64,000 nt of DNA from JAENVU01 sp963801105 (GCA_963801105.1 CAWDDH010000003.1:372001-436000), one strand, 5' to 3'; shown: positions 27,249-36,688, numbered from the stretch's first letter. Translations and numbers: made by a program. The notes: generated from the letters alone by a model not told the origin.

Positions 27249-28026
27249 TCAGGCACCGCCGATCCGGTGCAGCTCGGGATAGCCCTTGTTCATCGACGCG
27301 CCGTCGACGAACACCGTGTCGCCGCTGACCCACCGGCCTTCGTCGCTCACGAGGAAGAGCGCGACGTCCGCGACGTCCTCCGGCCGGCCGGCGCGCCCGA
27401 GTGGCGTCGCCGCGACGTACGCGTCACGGATCGCCGGGACCATCTGGGTGAAGGCGGTGAGCGGCGTGTCGACGAACCCCGGGCCGATGCCACTCACCCG
27501 GACCCCCGACGGTCCGAGCTCCATCGCGCTCGACGCGGGTGAGCATCTCGACGCCCGCCTTCGCGCAGCAGTACGCGCCCATCCCCTCGGCGGCCACACG
27601 CGCGTTGATCGACGCGATGTTCACGATCGCGCCCCGCCCCGCGTCGCGCATCACCTTCGCCTCGTGCTTCACCGACAGCATGACCCCGGTGAGGCACGTG
27701 TCGATGACCGCCCGCCACTCGTCGACGGGATGGTCGACGATGAAGCCGAACGTGCCGAACCCCGCCGCGTTCACCGCGGTGTCGAGGACTCCGAGCTCCG
27801 CGGCCCGCGCGACCATGCGCTCCACGTCGCTCTCGTCGGTCACGTCGACCTGCTCGGTGAGCACGCCGTCGCCGAGCTCCTCGGACGCCGCCGCGAGCGC
27901 CTCGGGGTTCCGGTCGGCGACCACGACGCGAGCGCCCTCCGCCACGAAGCGGCGCGCGCATGCCAGCCCGATGCCCGACGCGCCGCCGGTGATGACCGCC
28001 ACCCGACCGTCCAACCTTCCCGTCAT
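27249..28026 (-). CDS. SDR family oxidoreductase, frameshifted near 27535
   Basis: Short-chain dehydrogenase with TGGASGIG cofactor motif, NAAGFGTFG, IASINARVAAEGMGAYCCAK catalytic region, then EMLTRV. The frame changes to SAMELGPSGVRVSGIGPGFV and ends at 27249. The break is about 27530-27540 and needs one base. The repaired length of about 258 residues is normal. Both halves keep conserved residues, which argues for a recent or artefactual indel. Confidence 0.88.
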
Positions 28027-28128
28027 CCGATGCTCCCCACGTGGACCGGGGTCGTCCGCCCCGGACGATCGACGTACCCGGCGGCGCGCAGGCTACGGGG
28101 TCGGTCGGGGGCCCGTGGAAGTTGCGCG

Positions 28129-28134
28129 TAGCGT
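28129..28134 (+). promoter_or_regulatory. -10 box of CDF transporter gene
   Basis: TAGCGT, 7 bases before the GTG at 28142. Confidence 0.4.
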
Positions 28135-28141
28135 GCAGGTC

Positions 28142-29092
28142 GTGTCCGCGCACCACCACCACGCACCGTCCGCGTCGTCGAGCACGCCGGCGAGCCCGGG
28201 AGCGCGCCGGCGTGCGCTGACGATTGCACTCGGCGCGAACGCAGCGCTCCTGGTCGGCCAGGTGATCGCCGCCCTCGCCTTCGGCTCCCTCGCCCTGCTC
28301 GCGGACACCGCGCATCTCGCGACCGACGTCGTCGCGCTGATCCTCGCCCTCGCAGCCCAACGGCTGCTCACGCGCCCGGCGACCGCGCGCACCAGCTACG
28401 GCTGGGAACGAGCGGAGGTCGTGGCGGCGGTCGCGAACGCACTCCTCCTCGTCGGCGCGTCGATCTGGATCGCGGTCGAGGCGGTGCACCGGTTCTCGCA
28501 CCCGCAGTCGATCGACGGACTCGGCGTCGCCCTGATCGGCGCCGTCGGACTCGTCGTGAACACGGGCAGCGCCGTCGTGGTCGCGCGCGCGAGCGGCGCC
28601 AACCTCAACCTCCGGGGCGCCTTCCTGCACCTCGCGTCGGACGCCGTCGGATCGCTCGCCGTCGTGGTGGCCGGGATCGCCGAGGCGACCACCGGGGCGA
28701 CGTGGGTGGACCCGGCGACGTCGCTCCTCATCAGCGTCCTCGTCGTCGCCGCGGCATGGTCGCTGCTCAGGGCGGCACTCGACGTGCTCATGGAGCGGGC
28801 GCCCAGTGGACTCGACCCGGACGACGTGCAGGCGGCGCTCGCCGCGGCGCCCGGCGTGGCCGCCGTCCACCACGTGCACGTCTGGTCGCTGGGCTCGGAA
28901 ACACCCGCCATGTCCGCCCACGTGGTCCTCGACGGCGAGCCGACGCTCCACGACGCGCAGCTCGTCGGGAACGATCTCCGGTCGCTGCTCGTTGACCATT
29001 TCGGCATCGATCACGCCACGCTCGAGCTCGAGTGCCACGATTGTGCCGACACCGCACACGGGCCCACGGCCCCAGGAGGTCACCCGTCGTGA
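28142..29092 (+). CDS. Cation diffusion facilitator (zinc-type) transporter
   Basis: 316-residue metal/proton antiporter of the inner membrane. It starts with a His-rich tail (SAHHHHAP). Metal site A is formed by LLADTAHLATDV (HxxxD) and LHLASDAVGS (HxxxD). Six membrane helices and a C-terminal cytoplasmic metal-sensing domain (VHHVHVWSLGSE) follow. It ends with a His/Cys-bearing tail (LECHDCADTAH). Translationally coupled to the DUF305 gene by a GTGA overlap. Confidence 0.92.
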   Translation: MSAHHHHAPSASSSTPASPGARRRALTIALGANAALLVGQVIAALAFGSLALLADTAHLATDVVALILALAAQRLLTRPATARTSYGWERAEVVAAVANALLLVGASIWIAVEAVHRFSHPQSIDGLGVALIGAVGLVVNTGSAVVVARASGANLNLRGAFLHLASDAVGSLAVVVAGIAEATTGATWVDPATSLLISVLVVAAAWSLLRAALDVLMERAPSGLDPDDVQAALAAAPGVAAVHHVHVWSLGSETPAMSAHVVLDGEPTLHDAQLVGNDLRSLLVDHFGIDHATLELECHDCADTAHGPTAPGGHPS

Positions 29093-29784
29093 CAACGACC
29101 ACCGAAGACGGCCCAACGCCTTCGGCCGAGGCACACGATCCCGCCGAGGACGACACGCCCGGAGGAGGCCTCGGGGTCTGGCGTTGGATCGCCGTGGTCG
29201 CCGCAGTGGCGCTCCTCGCCGGCGTGATCGGCTGGCGGGTGGGTCGCACCCAGGGCGAGCCCGACGTTCCGTCGCGGTCGAGCGTGGACGTCGGGTTCTT
29301 CCAGGACATGCAGACGCACCACAACCAGGCGGTGGCGATGGGATCCATCTACCTCGACCACGGCACGGATCCGCTGCTCCGCCAGATCGCCGGCGAGATC
29401 GTCACCTATCAGTCGGCTGAGATCGGGATCATGGGCGAGTACCTCCACAACTGGGGACAGGCCGGGACCGAGACGAACACGTCCATGGCATGGATGGGGG
29501 CACCCACCCCCCGAGACCAGATGTACGGCCTGGCGACGAAGGCGCAGATGCAGCGGCTCAAGGACGCCCGCGGCACCGACCTCGACCAGCTGTTCACGCG
29601 ACTGATGATCGTGCACCACGCGGGTGGCATCTACATGGCCTCGTTCGCGGGCAACCTCGCGCACACCGAGGCCGTCAAACGGTGGGCCACCGGCATGGAG
29701 GACGGCCAGCGGGGCGAGATCGCCGAGATGAACCGCTGGCGCGTCAACCACGGCATGCCCGCCGTCGATTCACACGTCAGGTAA
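29089..29784 (+). CDS. Membrane-anchored DUF305 protein
   Basis: 231 residues: an acidic N-terminus, one transmembrane helix (about 36-54), then a ferritin-like four-helix DUF305 domain. Paired His motifs: FFQDMQTHHNQAVAMG (about 70-85) and LMIVHHAGGIYMA (about 174-186), plus Met-rich positions (MGEYL, MAWMG). DUF305 genes often sit with copper or heavy-metal genes. Here the partner is a CDF exporter, and AGGAGG lies 10 bases before the GTG. Role in extracytoplasmic metal handling inferred. Confidence 0.88.
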   Translation: MTTTTEDGPTPSAEAHDPAEDDTPGGGLGVWRWIAVVAAVALLAGVIGWRVGRTQGEPDVPSRSSVDVGFFQDMQTHHNQAVAMGSIYLDHGTDPLLRQIAGEIVTYQSAEIGIMGEYLHNWGQAGTETNTSMAWMGAPTPRDQMYGLATKAQMQRLKDARGTDLDQLFTRLMIVHHAGGIYMASFAGNLAHTEAVKRWATGMEDGQRGEIAEMNRWRVNHGMPAVDSHVR

Positions 29785-29801
29785 CCCCCGCCCGGGGACG
29801 T

Positions 29802-30305
29802 TCAGTCTGTGGGGTACGGACGTTGCCGCGGCTTCGCGGCTTCGCGCTTGGGCACCATCACCTTGCGCTTGAAGTAGCAGACCTCTTCACCACGCTGGTT
29901 GTACCCGAACGTCTCGACGCTCACGATGCCGCGGTCGGGCTTGCTCGAGCTCTCCTTCTTCTCGAGCACGCGCGTCTCTGCGTAGATCGTGTCGCCGTGG
30001 AACGTGGGCCGCTTGTGCTGGAGGGTCTCGACCTCGAGGTTCGCGATCGCGAGGCCGGAGACGTCGGGCACGCTCATGCCCAGCACCAGCGAGTAGACGA
30101 GGTTCCCGACGACGACGTTCTTGCCGAACTGAGTCTGGGTCTCGGCGTACCACGCGTCCGTGTGCAGCGGATGGTGGTTCATGGTGATCATGCAGAACAG
30201 GTGGTCGTCGTACTCGGTGATGGTCTTGCCCGGCCAGTGCCGGTACACGTCACCGGGTTCGAAGTCCTCGTAGTACCGGCCGAAGGGGCGCTCGTGAACT
30301 GTCAT
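29802..30305 (-). CDS. MaoC-family (R)-specific enoyl-CoA hydratase-like protein
   Basis: 167-residue single hot-dog domain. YEDFEPGDVYRHWPGKTITEYDDHLFC contains the usual N-terminal features. The catalytic Asp/His pair is expected in MNHHPLHTDAWYA. The MaoC-type RPTFHGDTIYAET segment follows. Similar proteins in the (methylsuccinyl/mesaconyl) CoA pathways are hydratases, so it could belong with the acyl-CoA genes at 37.9 and 42.3 kb. That link is speculative. Confidence 0.85.
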   Translation of the reverse strand: MTVHERPFGRYYEDFEPGDVYRHWPGKTITEYDDHLFCMITMNHHPLHTDAWYAETQTQFGKNVVVGNLVYSLVLGMSVPDVSGLAIANLEVETLQHKRPTFHGDTIYAETRVLEKKESSSKPDRGIVSVETFGYNQRGEEVCYFKRKVMVPKREAAKPRQRPYPTD

Positions 30306-30313
30306 GGCGTCGG

Positions 30314-30319
30314 AGCGTA
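30314..30319 (-). promoter_or_regulatory. -10 box of MaoC gene
   Basis: TACGCT on the minus strand, 8 bases before the ATG at 30305. Confidence 0.35.
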
Positions 30320-30364
30320 CCGAGCGCGGCCCGGGCACCGGGAACGACCACAGGAGCACGGGTC

Positions 30365-30370
30365 TACCCT
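30365..30370 (+). promoter_or_regulatory. -10 box of pirin gene
   Basis: TACCCT, 6 bases before the ATG at 30377. Confidence 0.4.
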
Positions 30371-30376
30371 CGCCCC

Positions 30377-31393
30377 ATGACCGACGCCGTACTCCAGACG
30401 GTCCCGCTCGGCCTGCACTGGCCGACGCTCGACCCGTTCCTGTTCTGTGCCCACCACGACGACCACTACCCGGCGGCGAACGGGAGCCTCGGCCCGGCCG
30501 CGTCGCTCGCGGAGCGCAACCTCGGCATGGACTTCGACGGGCTCGACGGCTGGAACATGTACCACGGCGCGACGGTGCCCGGGTTTCCGCAGCACCCGCA
30601 TCGCGGCTTCGAAACGGTGACGATCGCGCGGTCCGGGCTCATCGACCACGCCGACTCACTCGGCGCGGTCGCGCGGTTCGGCCGGGGCGACGTGCAGTGG
30701 GTCACCGCGGGGCGCGGCATCGTCCATTCGGAGATGTTCCCGCTCCTCGATCCGTCGGCACCGAACCCGGTCGAACTCTTCCAGATCTGGCTGAACCTGC
30801 CCGCGGCCGACAAGCTCGTCGACCCGTCCTTCACGATGTTGTGGGACCGCGACATCCCGCGAGTCACCGCCACCGACGACGCGGGCCGCACCACCGAGGT
30901 CTCGTTGATCGCCGGTGCGCTCGACGGCGTGCAGTCGCCGTCGCCGCCACCGAGCTCATGGGCCGCTCGACCCGACGCGTTCGTCGCGATCTGGCTCGTA
31001 CGCATGGACACGGGCGCGGCGTGGGTGCTCCCGGCTATCGCCGATTCCCGCGCGAACCGCACGCTCTACTGCTACGAGGGATCGACACTCGACGTCGGGG
31101 GCACCGACATCGGCCGCGACACGGCGGCGCTCCTCGGCGACGACGAGATCGCCCTGCGCGCCGGCGACGAGACGGTCGAGTGCCTCCTGCTCCAGGGTCG
31201 GCCGATCGGCGAGCCCGTCGAGCAGTACGGGCCGTTCGTGATGAACACCCGCGACGAGCTCGAGCAGGCGTTCGCCGACTACCGCGCGACCGGGTTCGGC
31301 GGCTGGCCGTGGCCGGCGGACGACCCGACCCACGGGCCCGAACCCGCGCGGTTCGCCCGCCATGCCGACGGGCGCGTCGAGACGAGCGGCTGA
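30377..31393 (+). CDS. Pirin family protein
   Basis: 338-residue double-cupin. The metal-binding motif FPQHPHRGFETVTI is at about 73-86, followed by GDVQWVTAGRGIVHSEM, both pirin signatures. Bacterial pirins have quercetinase or regulatory roles; nothing here decides between them. The C-terminus ends GGWPWPADDPTHGPE as in many family members. Confidence 0.9.
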   Translation: MTDAVLQTVPLGLHWPTLDPFLFCAHHDDHYPAANGSLGPAASLAERNLGMDFDGLDGWNMYHGATVPGFPQHPHRGFETVTIARSGLIDHADSLGAVARFGRGDVQWVTAGRGIVHSEMFPLLDPSAPNPVELFQIWLNLPAADKLVDPSFTMLWDRDIPRVTATDDAGRTTEVSLIAGALDGVQSPSPPPSSWAARPDAFVAIWLVRMDTGAAWVLPAIADSRANRTLYCYEGSTLDVGGTDIGRDTAALLGDDEIALRAGDETVECLLLQGRPIGEPVEQYGPFVMNTRDELEQAFADYRATGFGGWPWPADDPTHGPEPARFARHADGRVETSG

Positions 31394-31401
31394 TCGCCGT
31401 T

Positions 31402-31421
31402 CACCGCCTCGCGCGGCGGTG
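31402..31421. terminator. Hairpin between convergent genes
   Basis: CACCGCC and GGCGGTG (7-bp perfect stem, loop TCGCGC) fill the 30-base gap between the convergent pirin and lipoprotein genes; no T-run. Probable bidirectional terminator. Confidence 0.5.
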
Positions 31422-31423
31422 GG

Positions 31424-32005
31424 TCAGCCCAGCTCGCTGGGCTGGATGTTGCAGTCGCTCAGGATGGTGAACAGCTTCGACTGGTTCCCGAACGCCTTGG
31501 TGAACGCGTCGGACGAGTTCGCCCGCCCCAGCATCGAGTTGACCATCGCGTCCTTGAAGGCCTGCTCGGACAGCAGCTTGTCGAACAGGCAGCGCACCTT
31601 GGTCTCGCTCAGCTTGCCGAACGCGTTGTTCGAACCTGCCGCCGCCTCCTTGATCACCAGGTCGGAGAAGTTGAAGCACTTCCCGTTGGTGAACACGTCG
31701 ACGAGGTCCTTCGCCTGGGAGAGTGTGAGCTTCTTGCCGATCGTGCTGAATGCGTCCCCGGACGAGAGGTCCTTCGGGGAAACGCCGGCCGACTCGAGCG
31801 TGTCGGCGCCGACCGCATCGACGGTTCCCTTTGCGATGCACTCGGCCTGTGTGCGGTTGAGCGAGTCCTTCACGCCCGAGGTGGAGCCGTCGTAGCTCTT
31901 CATCATGGCGTCGACGTAGTCGGCACCCTTCCCGTTGGACGAGCTCCCGCTGCTCCCGCAGGCAGCGAGCATTCCGACGACCGCGAGCACCAAGAACCGA
32001 CGCAT
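31424..32005 (-). CDS. Lipoprotein of unknown function
   Basis: 193 residues. The lipobox is LAAC with the lipidated Cys at 16, followed by a Ser/Gly-rich spacer (GSSGSSSNGKG). The mature part is all-helical looking, with four cysteines (ECIAKGT, KCFNF, RCLFDK, DCNIQ) that could form two disulfides. No family recognised. The ATG at 32005 was chosen because it puts a short basic n-region (MRRF) before the lipobox. A TAGCCT hexamer lies about 31 bases upstream. Confidence 0.8.
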   Translation of the reverse strand: MRRFLVLAVVGMLAACGSSGSSSNGKGADYVDAMMKSYDGSTSGVKDSLNRTQAECIAKGTVDAVGADTLESAGVSPKDLSSGDAFSTIGKKLTLSQAKDLVDVFTNGKCFNFSDLVIKEAAAGSNNAFGKLSETKVRCLFDKLLSEQAFKDAMVNSMLGRANSSDAFTKAFGNQSKLFTILSDCNIQPSELG

Positions 32006-32145
32006 GAGGACACCAAGCCTTGTTCGGGGAATCCGCACCAGGCTAGGGGGCCGGCACCCCCCGGTCGGGGACTCCTGCGTCACCCACACCCGAGGGCCGG
32101 ACCGTTAGGGTCGCCGAGCGCGTCCGACGCCGGAATCCGTTGGTG

Positions 32146-33288
32146 ATGACCACTCTCGCACCCCCTCCCAAGACGCCGTTGTGGCCGCGCCTGCGTACCG
32201 CGCTCGCCGTGGCGCTCCCTGCGTGGATCGTCGCCCGCGTGCTCGTCGGCGTCGCGCTGATGGTGGCGCGCATCGTCACGGACCACGGTGTCGACGACCC
32301 GCTCGCGCGGACCACGGCGTCCCACGGGCTTCTGGCCTGGGACGGCGCGTTCTACGCCGACATCGCGCAGCACGGGTACGCCGCGCTCCCCCGAGCCGCA
32401 CTCCGCTTCTTCCCGGCGGCCCCGCTGGCCGGGCGCGCCGTCGGCCAACTCGGCGTCGGCGCACGCGTCGGCGTGGTGGTCGTCGCCAACGTCGCCGCGC
32501 TCATCGCGGGCGCGTTGCTCGTGGTCCTCGTCCGGCGCGAGACCCTCGGCGACCGGACGGCGGCGCGCGCGGCCTGGCTGCTCGCGCTGGCACCGTCGGC
32601 GTTCGTCCTGGTCATGGGCTATGCCGAGGCCCTCTTCCTCGTGGCCGCGATCGGCGCGTTCCTCGGTCTCCGGGAGCGCCGCTGGATCCTCGTGATCGTG
32701 CTCGGCATGCTCGCCGGGCTCAGCCGACCGAGCGGCTTCGTGCTCGCCGTACCCATCGCGATCGAGGCGGCACGGGACCTCCGCGCGACCCGCTGGCCGG
32801 AGCGGAGCGCTCGCCTGGCGGCGATCGTCGCGCCGTTCGTCGGGTGTGCGCTGTACCTCGCGTGGGTCGACCACCGGTACGGGGACGGGCTGCTGCCGTT
32901 CCGCATCCAGACCCGTGCCAACCTCAAGGGCTCGTTCGCGAACCCCCTCACCAGCATCTGGGACGCGTTCGACGGTCTGGTGCACGGCCGCACGATCGGA
33001 ACCGGACTGCACGTTCCCTGGATGGTGGTCGTCGGGGTGCTCGTCGTGGTGGCGTTCCGCCGGCTGCCGTCGAGCTACGGCTGGTACGCAGCCGCGACGG
33101 TCGCGAGCGCGGTGACCTCCCACAACCTCGACTCGTTCGAGCGCTACGCGCTCGCCGCCTTCCCAGTCGTGATCGTGGTCGCAGTGCTCGCGCGCACGCC
33201 GCGCTGGGAGCGCGCGGTCCTCGGCACCTCCGCACTCGCGATGACGGGGTACGCCACGCTCGCCTTCGCCCACGCGTACGTGCCCTGA
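32146..33288 (+). CDS. PIG-V-like membrane mannosyltransferase
   Basis: 380-residue polytopic membrane protein of the GT-C fold. The first loop carries LLAWDGAFYADIAQHGYAA with the conserved Trp-Asp pair of Mannosyl_trans2/PIG-V relatives, and later SRPSGFVLA and YFRIQT-like (LPFRIQTRA) motifs. In bacteria it would use a polyprenyl-phosphate sugar to modify a wall or membrane glycan. TTG, GTG and ATG start codons occur in a row; ATG at 32146 chosen. Confidence 0.78.
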   Translation: MTTLAPPPKTPLWPRLRTALAVALPAWIVARVLVGVALMVARIVTDHGVDDPLARTTASHGLLAWDGAFYADIAQHGYAALPRAALRFFPAAPLAGRAVGQLGVGARVGVVVVANVAALIAGALLVVLVRRETLGDRTAARAAWLLALAPSAFVLVMGYAEALFLVAAIGAFLGLRERRWILVIVLGMLAGLSRPSGFVLAVPIAIEAARDLRATRWPERSARLAAIVAPFVGCALYLAWVDHRYGDGLLPFRIQTRANLKGSFANPLTSIWDAFDGLVHGRTIGTGLHVPWMVVVGVLVVVAFRRLPSSYGWYAAATVASAVTSHNLDSFERYALAAFPVVIVVAVLARTPRWERAVLGTSALAMTGYATLAFAHAYVP

Positions 33289-33303
33289 CCGCGCCGCCGC
33301 GGG

Positions 33304-34452
33304 TCAGACGGCGTAGCGCTGGAGCAGCCCCCGGGCGATGACGAGACGCTGGATCTCGTTCGTTCCCTCGCCGATGATCATCAACGGCGCGTCCCGGAAG
33401 TAGCGCTCGATCGGCAACTCGGTGGTGTACCCGACGCCGCCGTGGATGCGCAGGGACTCCGTCGCGAGCTCGAATGCCGTCTCGCTCGCGAAGAGCTTCG
33501 CCATGCCCGCCTCGACATCCGCCCGCGCGCCCGACTGCTTCAGTGCGGCGGCGTGCTCGGTCAGCAGCCGCGCGGCCTGGAGCTTGGTGCCCATGTCGGC
33601 GAGCTTGTTCTGGATGCTCTGGTGTTGTGCGATCGGCTTGCCGAACGTCTGGCGCTCCTGGGCGTAGCGGATCGCGTGCTCGAACGCCACGCGCGCCACC
33701 CCCACCGCCCGCGCCGCGATGTTGATGCGACCGACCTCGAGCGCCGAGAGAATGAAGCCGAGTCCGTGGCCGAGTCCCTCCTCGCCCCCGAGCACGCAGT
33801 CGGCGTCGATCCGGTGATCGTCGTAGAACATCTCGACGGTCTCGATCCCCTTGTACCCGAGCTTGCCGATGTTCTTCGAGACATGGATCCCCTCGAAGTC
33901 CGGGCCGGGCTCCTTCTCCACGATGAAGCACGTGATGCCCTCGTCGGTCCGGGCCGCGAGCGCGACGATGCCGGCCCGCTCGCCGTTGGTCACCCAGGTC
34001 TTGGTGCCACTCACCACGTACTCGTCGCCGTCGCGCCGGGCGCGGCACGAGATGTTGCGCGTGTCGCTGCCGGCGTCGGCCTCGGACAGCGACAGGCAGC
34101 CGCGCGGCGCGCCCTGGGCCAGGCCGGGGAGCCAGCGGGCCTGTTGCTCCGGCGTCCCCTGGCGCATGATCAGGCTCGCGGCGATCGTGTGCGTGTTGAT
34201 GATCCCCGAGAGCGACATCCAACCGGCCGCGAGTTCCTCGATGACCGCGATGTAGGCCATGAGGTCGAGCCCCAGGCCGCCGTGCTCCTCGGGGATCGTG
34301 ATGCCGAAGAGGCCCATCGCCTGCATCTGGGCGACGAGGTCAGCCGGGTAGGCGTCGTCGTGCTCGAGGTCCCCCGCGATCGGGAGCACCTCCCGCTCCA
34401 CCCACCGGCGCACCGTGGCGCGCAGCTCGTCTCGAATCTCCGGATCCGTCAT
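33304..34452 (-). CDS. Acyl-CoA dehydrogenase
   Basis: 382-residue FAD flavoenzyme of beta-oxidation type. FAD/substrate signatures CLSLSEADAGSD (about 125) and the C-terminal RIHGGVGYTTELPIERYFRDA. The catalytic Glu is expected in IIGEGTNEIQR. The full family length and a TAGATT box 7 bases before the ATG fix the start. Transcribed alone, so acyl chain specificity cannot be told. Confidence 0.93.
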   Translation of the reverse strand: MTDPEIRDELRATVRRWVEREVLPIAGDLEHDDAYPADLVAQMQAMGLFGITIPEEHGGLGLDLMAYIAVIEELAAGWMSLSGIINTHTIAASLIMRQGTPEQQARWLPGLAQGAPRGCLSLSEADAGSDTRNISCRARRDGDEYVVSGTKTWVTNGERAGIVALAARTDEGITCFIVEKEPGPDFEGIHVSKNIGKLGYKGIETVEMFYDDHRIDADCVLGGEEGLGHGLGFILSALEVGRINIAARAVGVARVAFEHAIRYAQERQTFGKPIAQHQSIQNKLADMGTKLQAARLLTEHAAALKQSGARADVEAGMAKLFASETAFELATESLRIHGGVGYTTELPIERYFRDAPLMIIGEGTNEIQRLVIARGLLQRYAV

Positions 34453-34459
34453 GCGCCGG

Positions 34460-34465
34460 AATCTA
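34460..34465 (-). promoter_or_regulatory. -10 box of acyl-CoA dehydrogenase gene
   Basis: TAGATT on the minus strand, 7 bases before the ATG at 34452. Confidence 0.45.
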
Positions 34466-34671
34466 GGGCGGTACTCGCCCGAGCCGCGAGCCGGATCACG
34501 TGAGCTGGCGGTAGCGGCGGATCGCGAGCGGAGCGAACACCGCGATTGATCCGGAGCAGCGCCGAAACCACGTTGTCGGCGGTCGGCCCACCGACCGTGA
34601 GCACGCGGACCCGGCGCCACGACGTCTCCGAGCCGCTTGCCGCGGTGCTCCGGCGACGATCGTGACATCTG

Positions 34672-34719
34672 CCATCGGCGCAGCCCCGCAGAGGCGGGGC
34701 GCGCTTCGCACGCCGATGG
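34672..34719. repeat. Two-level inverted repeat upstream of ABC exporter
   Basis: Outer arms CCATCGGCG (34672-34680) and CGCCGATGG (34711-34719) are perfect complements. Inside, GCCCCGC (34683-34689) and GCGGGGC (34694-34700) form a second perfect stem with an AGAG loop. It could be a transcribed structure, a terminator, or a DNA-binding site. Confidence 0.6.
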
Positions 34720-34762
34720 AATCCGGGAACAGACCGACGACGCCCTAGGTTGGCGCTTCACC

Positions 34763-36688
34763 ATGCAGATGCACCAGACCCTCATGGGGTTCCGACGGGA
34801 TCCCGACACGGTGCGCGGCAAGCGGGTCGAGCGTGCCCTCATCCGCCGTGTCCTCGGCCTCACCCGCCCGTACCGCGGCGCGCTGATCGGCTTCCTCGTC
34901 ACCGTGGTGCTCGCGGCCGGCGTGGGTGTCGTGCCGGCGCTCCTCTTCCGGGCACTGCTCGACGACGCGGTCGGGAGCAAGGACGAGACCCTGGTCCTCG
35001 GACTCGCGCTCGCGGCGGTGGGCGTGGCCTTCGCCACCGCGCTGTTGAGCTTGCTCCAACGGTGGTACTCGGCACGGGTCGGTGAGGGCCTGATCTACGA
35101 CATGCGGGTCGCGCTCTTCGACCACGTCCAGCGCCTGCCCATCTCGTTCTTCACCCGCGTGCAGACCGGCGCGCTGATGAGCCGGATGAACGGCGACGTC
35201 ATCGGTGCGCAGCAGGCGGTCACGAACACGATCGGCACCGTCGTCCAGAACGCCATCACCCTCGCGATCACCCTCGGGGTGATGATCGGGCTCGAGTGGC
35301 GACTCACGCTCCTGACGCTCGTCGTGCTCCCGGCGTTCATCATCCCCGCGCGCCGCATCGGTCGTCGGTTGCAGGTGATCACGCGCGACGGCTTCAACCT
35401 CAACGCCTCGATGAGCAACACGATCGCCGAGCGGTTCAACGTCGCCGGCGCGCTCGTGGTGAAGCTCTTCGGCAAGCAGGACCGCGAGCGGGACGACTTC
35501 GCCGACCGCGCCGGCCAGGTACGCGATATCGGTGTGACCTCGGCCATGTACTCCCGGGTGCTGATGGTGGCGCTCGGCTTCGTCGCCGCCGTCGGCACCG
35601 CGATCATCTACTACGTCGGTGGGCGGATGGTGATCGACGACACGATCTCCATCGGGACGCTCGGGGCACTCACGCTGCTGGTCGCGCAGATCTACCAACC
35701 GCTCACCCAACTCACGAACGCCCGCGTCGACGTGCTGACGGCGCTGGTGAGCTTCGAGCGCGTGTTCGAGGTGCTCGACTTCCCCGCCCTCGTCACCGAG
35801 AAACCCGGGGCCTACGACCTCGTGGACCCGGTCGGGCGCATCGAGATCGACCACGCGTGGTTCCGCCATCCGGCCCCGGCGGTCAGCTCGCTCCCCTCGC
35901 TGGAAGAAGGCATGCCCCAGCTCGAGACCGAGCCGAGCGACTGGATCCTGCGCGACGTCACGCTGACGGTCGAACCCGGTGAGCTCGTCGCGCTCGTCGG
36001 CCCCTCGGGTGCCGGCAAGACCACCACGGCGATGCTGGTGCCGCGCATCGCCGACGTCGAGCAGGGCTCGGTCAGGCTCGACGGGCACGACGTCCGCGAG
36101 CTGACGCTGTCGTCGATCGGCGGCGCGGTCGGCTTCGTGATGCAGGACCCGCACCTCTTCCACGACACGATCCGCGAGAACCTCCGGTACGCGAAGCCCG
36201 ACGCGACCGGCGCCGACCTCGAGGCAGCCTGCCGGGCCGCGCGTATCCACGACCTCGTGATGTCACTCCCCGACGGCTACGACACGATCGTCGGCGAGCG
36301 CGGCTACCGAATGTCCGGCGGCGAGAAGCAGCGACTCGCGATCGCGCGCGTGCTCCTGAAGCAACCGGCGATCGTGATCCTCGACGAGGCGACGTCCCAC
36401 CTCGACTCGGAGTCCGAGCACGCGATCCAACGTGCGCTCGACGCCGCGCTGGCGGGTCGCACCGCGATCGTCATCGCGCACCGGCTCTCGACGGTCGTCA
36501 ACGCCGACCGCATCCTCGTGCTGAACGAGGGGCAGGTGGTCGAGAGTGGCCGCCACGACGAGCTGCTGCGCCGGGACGGTCTGTACGCGGATCTGTACAA
36601 GACCCAACTCGATCGTGACGAGCTCGACGCGACCCCCGGGCTCCTCGCCCCCCTGACCGTGGCCGATCCCGCCGCCGAGACCGCCTGA
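34763..36688 (+). CDS. ABC exporter (fused membrane and ATPase domains)
   Basis: 641 residues. Membrane domain 35-325 with six helices. The ATPase has a roughly 25-residue extension at its start (PAVSSLPSLEEGMPQLETEP) before ILRDVTLTVEPGE. Walker A GPSGAGKTT, signature MSGGEKQR, Walker B IVILDEATSHLD with the catalytic Glu, H-loop IAHRLS. Probably a homodimeric lipid/drug exporter. ATG at 34763 chosen; an in-frame ATG 6 bases on is equal. Confidence 0.92.
   Translation: MQMHQTLMGFRRDPDTVRGKRVERALIRRVLGLTRPYRGALIGFLVTVVLAAGVGVVPALLFRALLDDAVGSKDETLVLGLALAAVGVAFATALLSLLQRWYSARVGEGLIYDMRVALFDHVQRLPISFFTRVQTGALMSRMNGDVIGAQQAVTNTIGTVVQNAITLAITLGVMIGLEWRLTLLTLVVLPAFIIPARRIGRRLQVITRDGFNLNASMSNTIAERFNVAGALVVKLFGKQDRERDDFADRAGQVRDIGVTSAMYSRVLMVALGFVAAVGTAIIYYVGGRMVIDDTISIGTLGALTLLVAQIYQPLTQLTNARVDVLTALVSFERVFEVLDFPALVTEKPGAYDLVDPVGRIEIDHAWFRHPAPAVSSLPSLEEGMPQLETEPSDWILRDVTLTVEPGELVALVGPSGAGKTTTAMLVPRIADVEQGSVRLDGHDVRELTLSSIGGAVGFVMQDPHLFHDTIRENLRYAKPDATGADLEAACRAARIHDLVMSLPDGYDTIVGERGYRMSGGEKQRLAIARVLLKQPAIVILDEATSHLDSESEHAIQRALDAALAGRTAIVIAHRLSTVVNADRILVLNEGQVVESGRHDELLRRDGLYADLYKTQLDRDELDATPGLLAPLTVADPAAETA

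Larger units (their letters stand above)
34453..34762. other. 310-base intergenic region with stem-loop
   Basis: No intact gene. On the minus strand the end of one open frame (about 34499-34555) encodes SIAVFAPLAIRRYRQLT, which resembles the last residues of an ABC-2 permease and may be a gene remnant (weak). A two-level stem-loop sits at 34672-34719 and a TAGGTT hexamer at about 34746-34751, before the ABC exporter. Confidence 0.4.
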
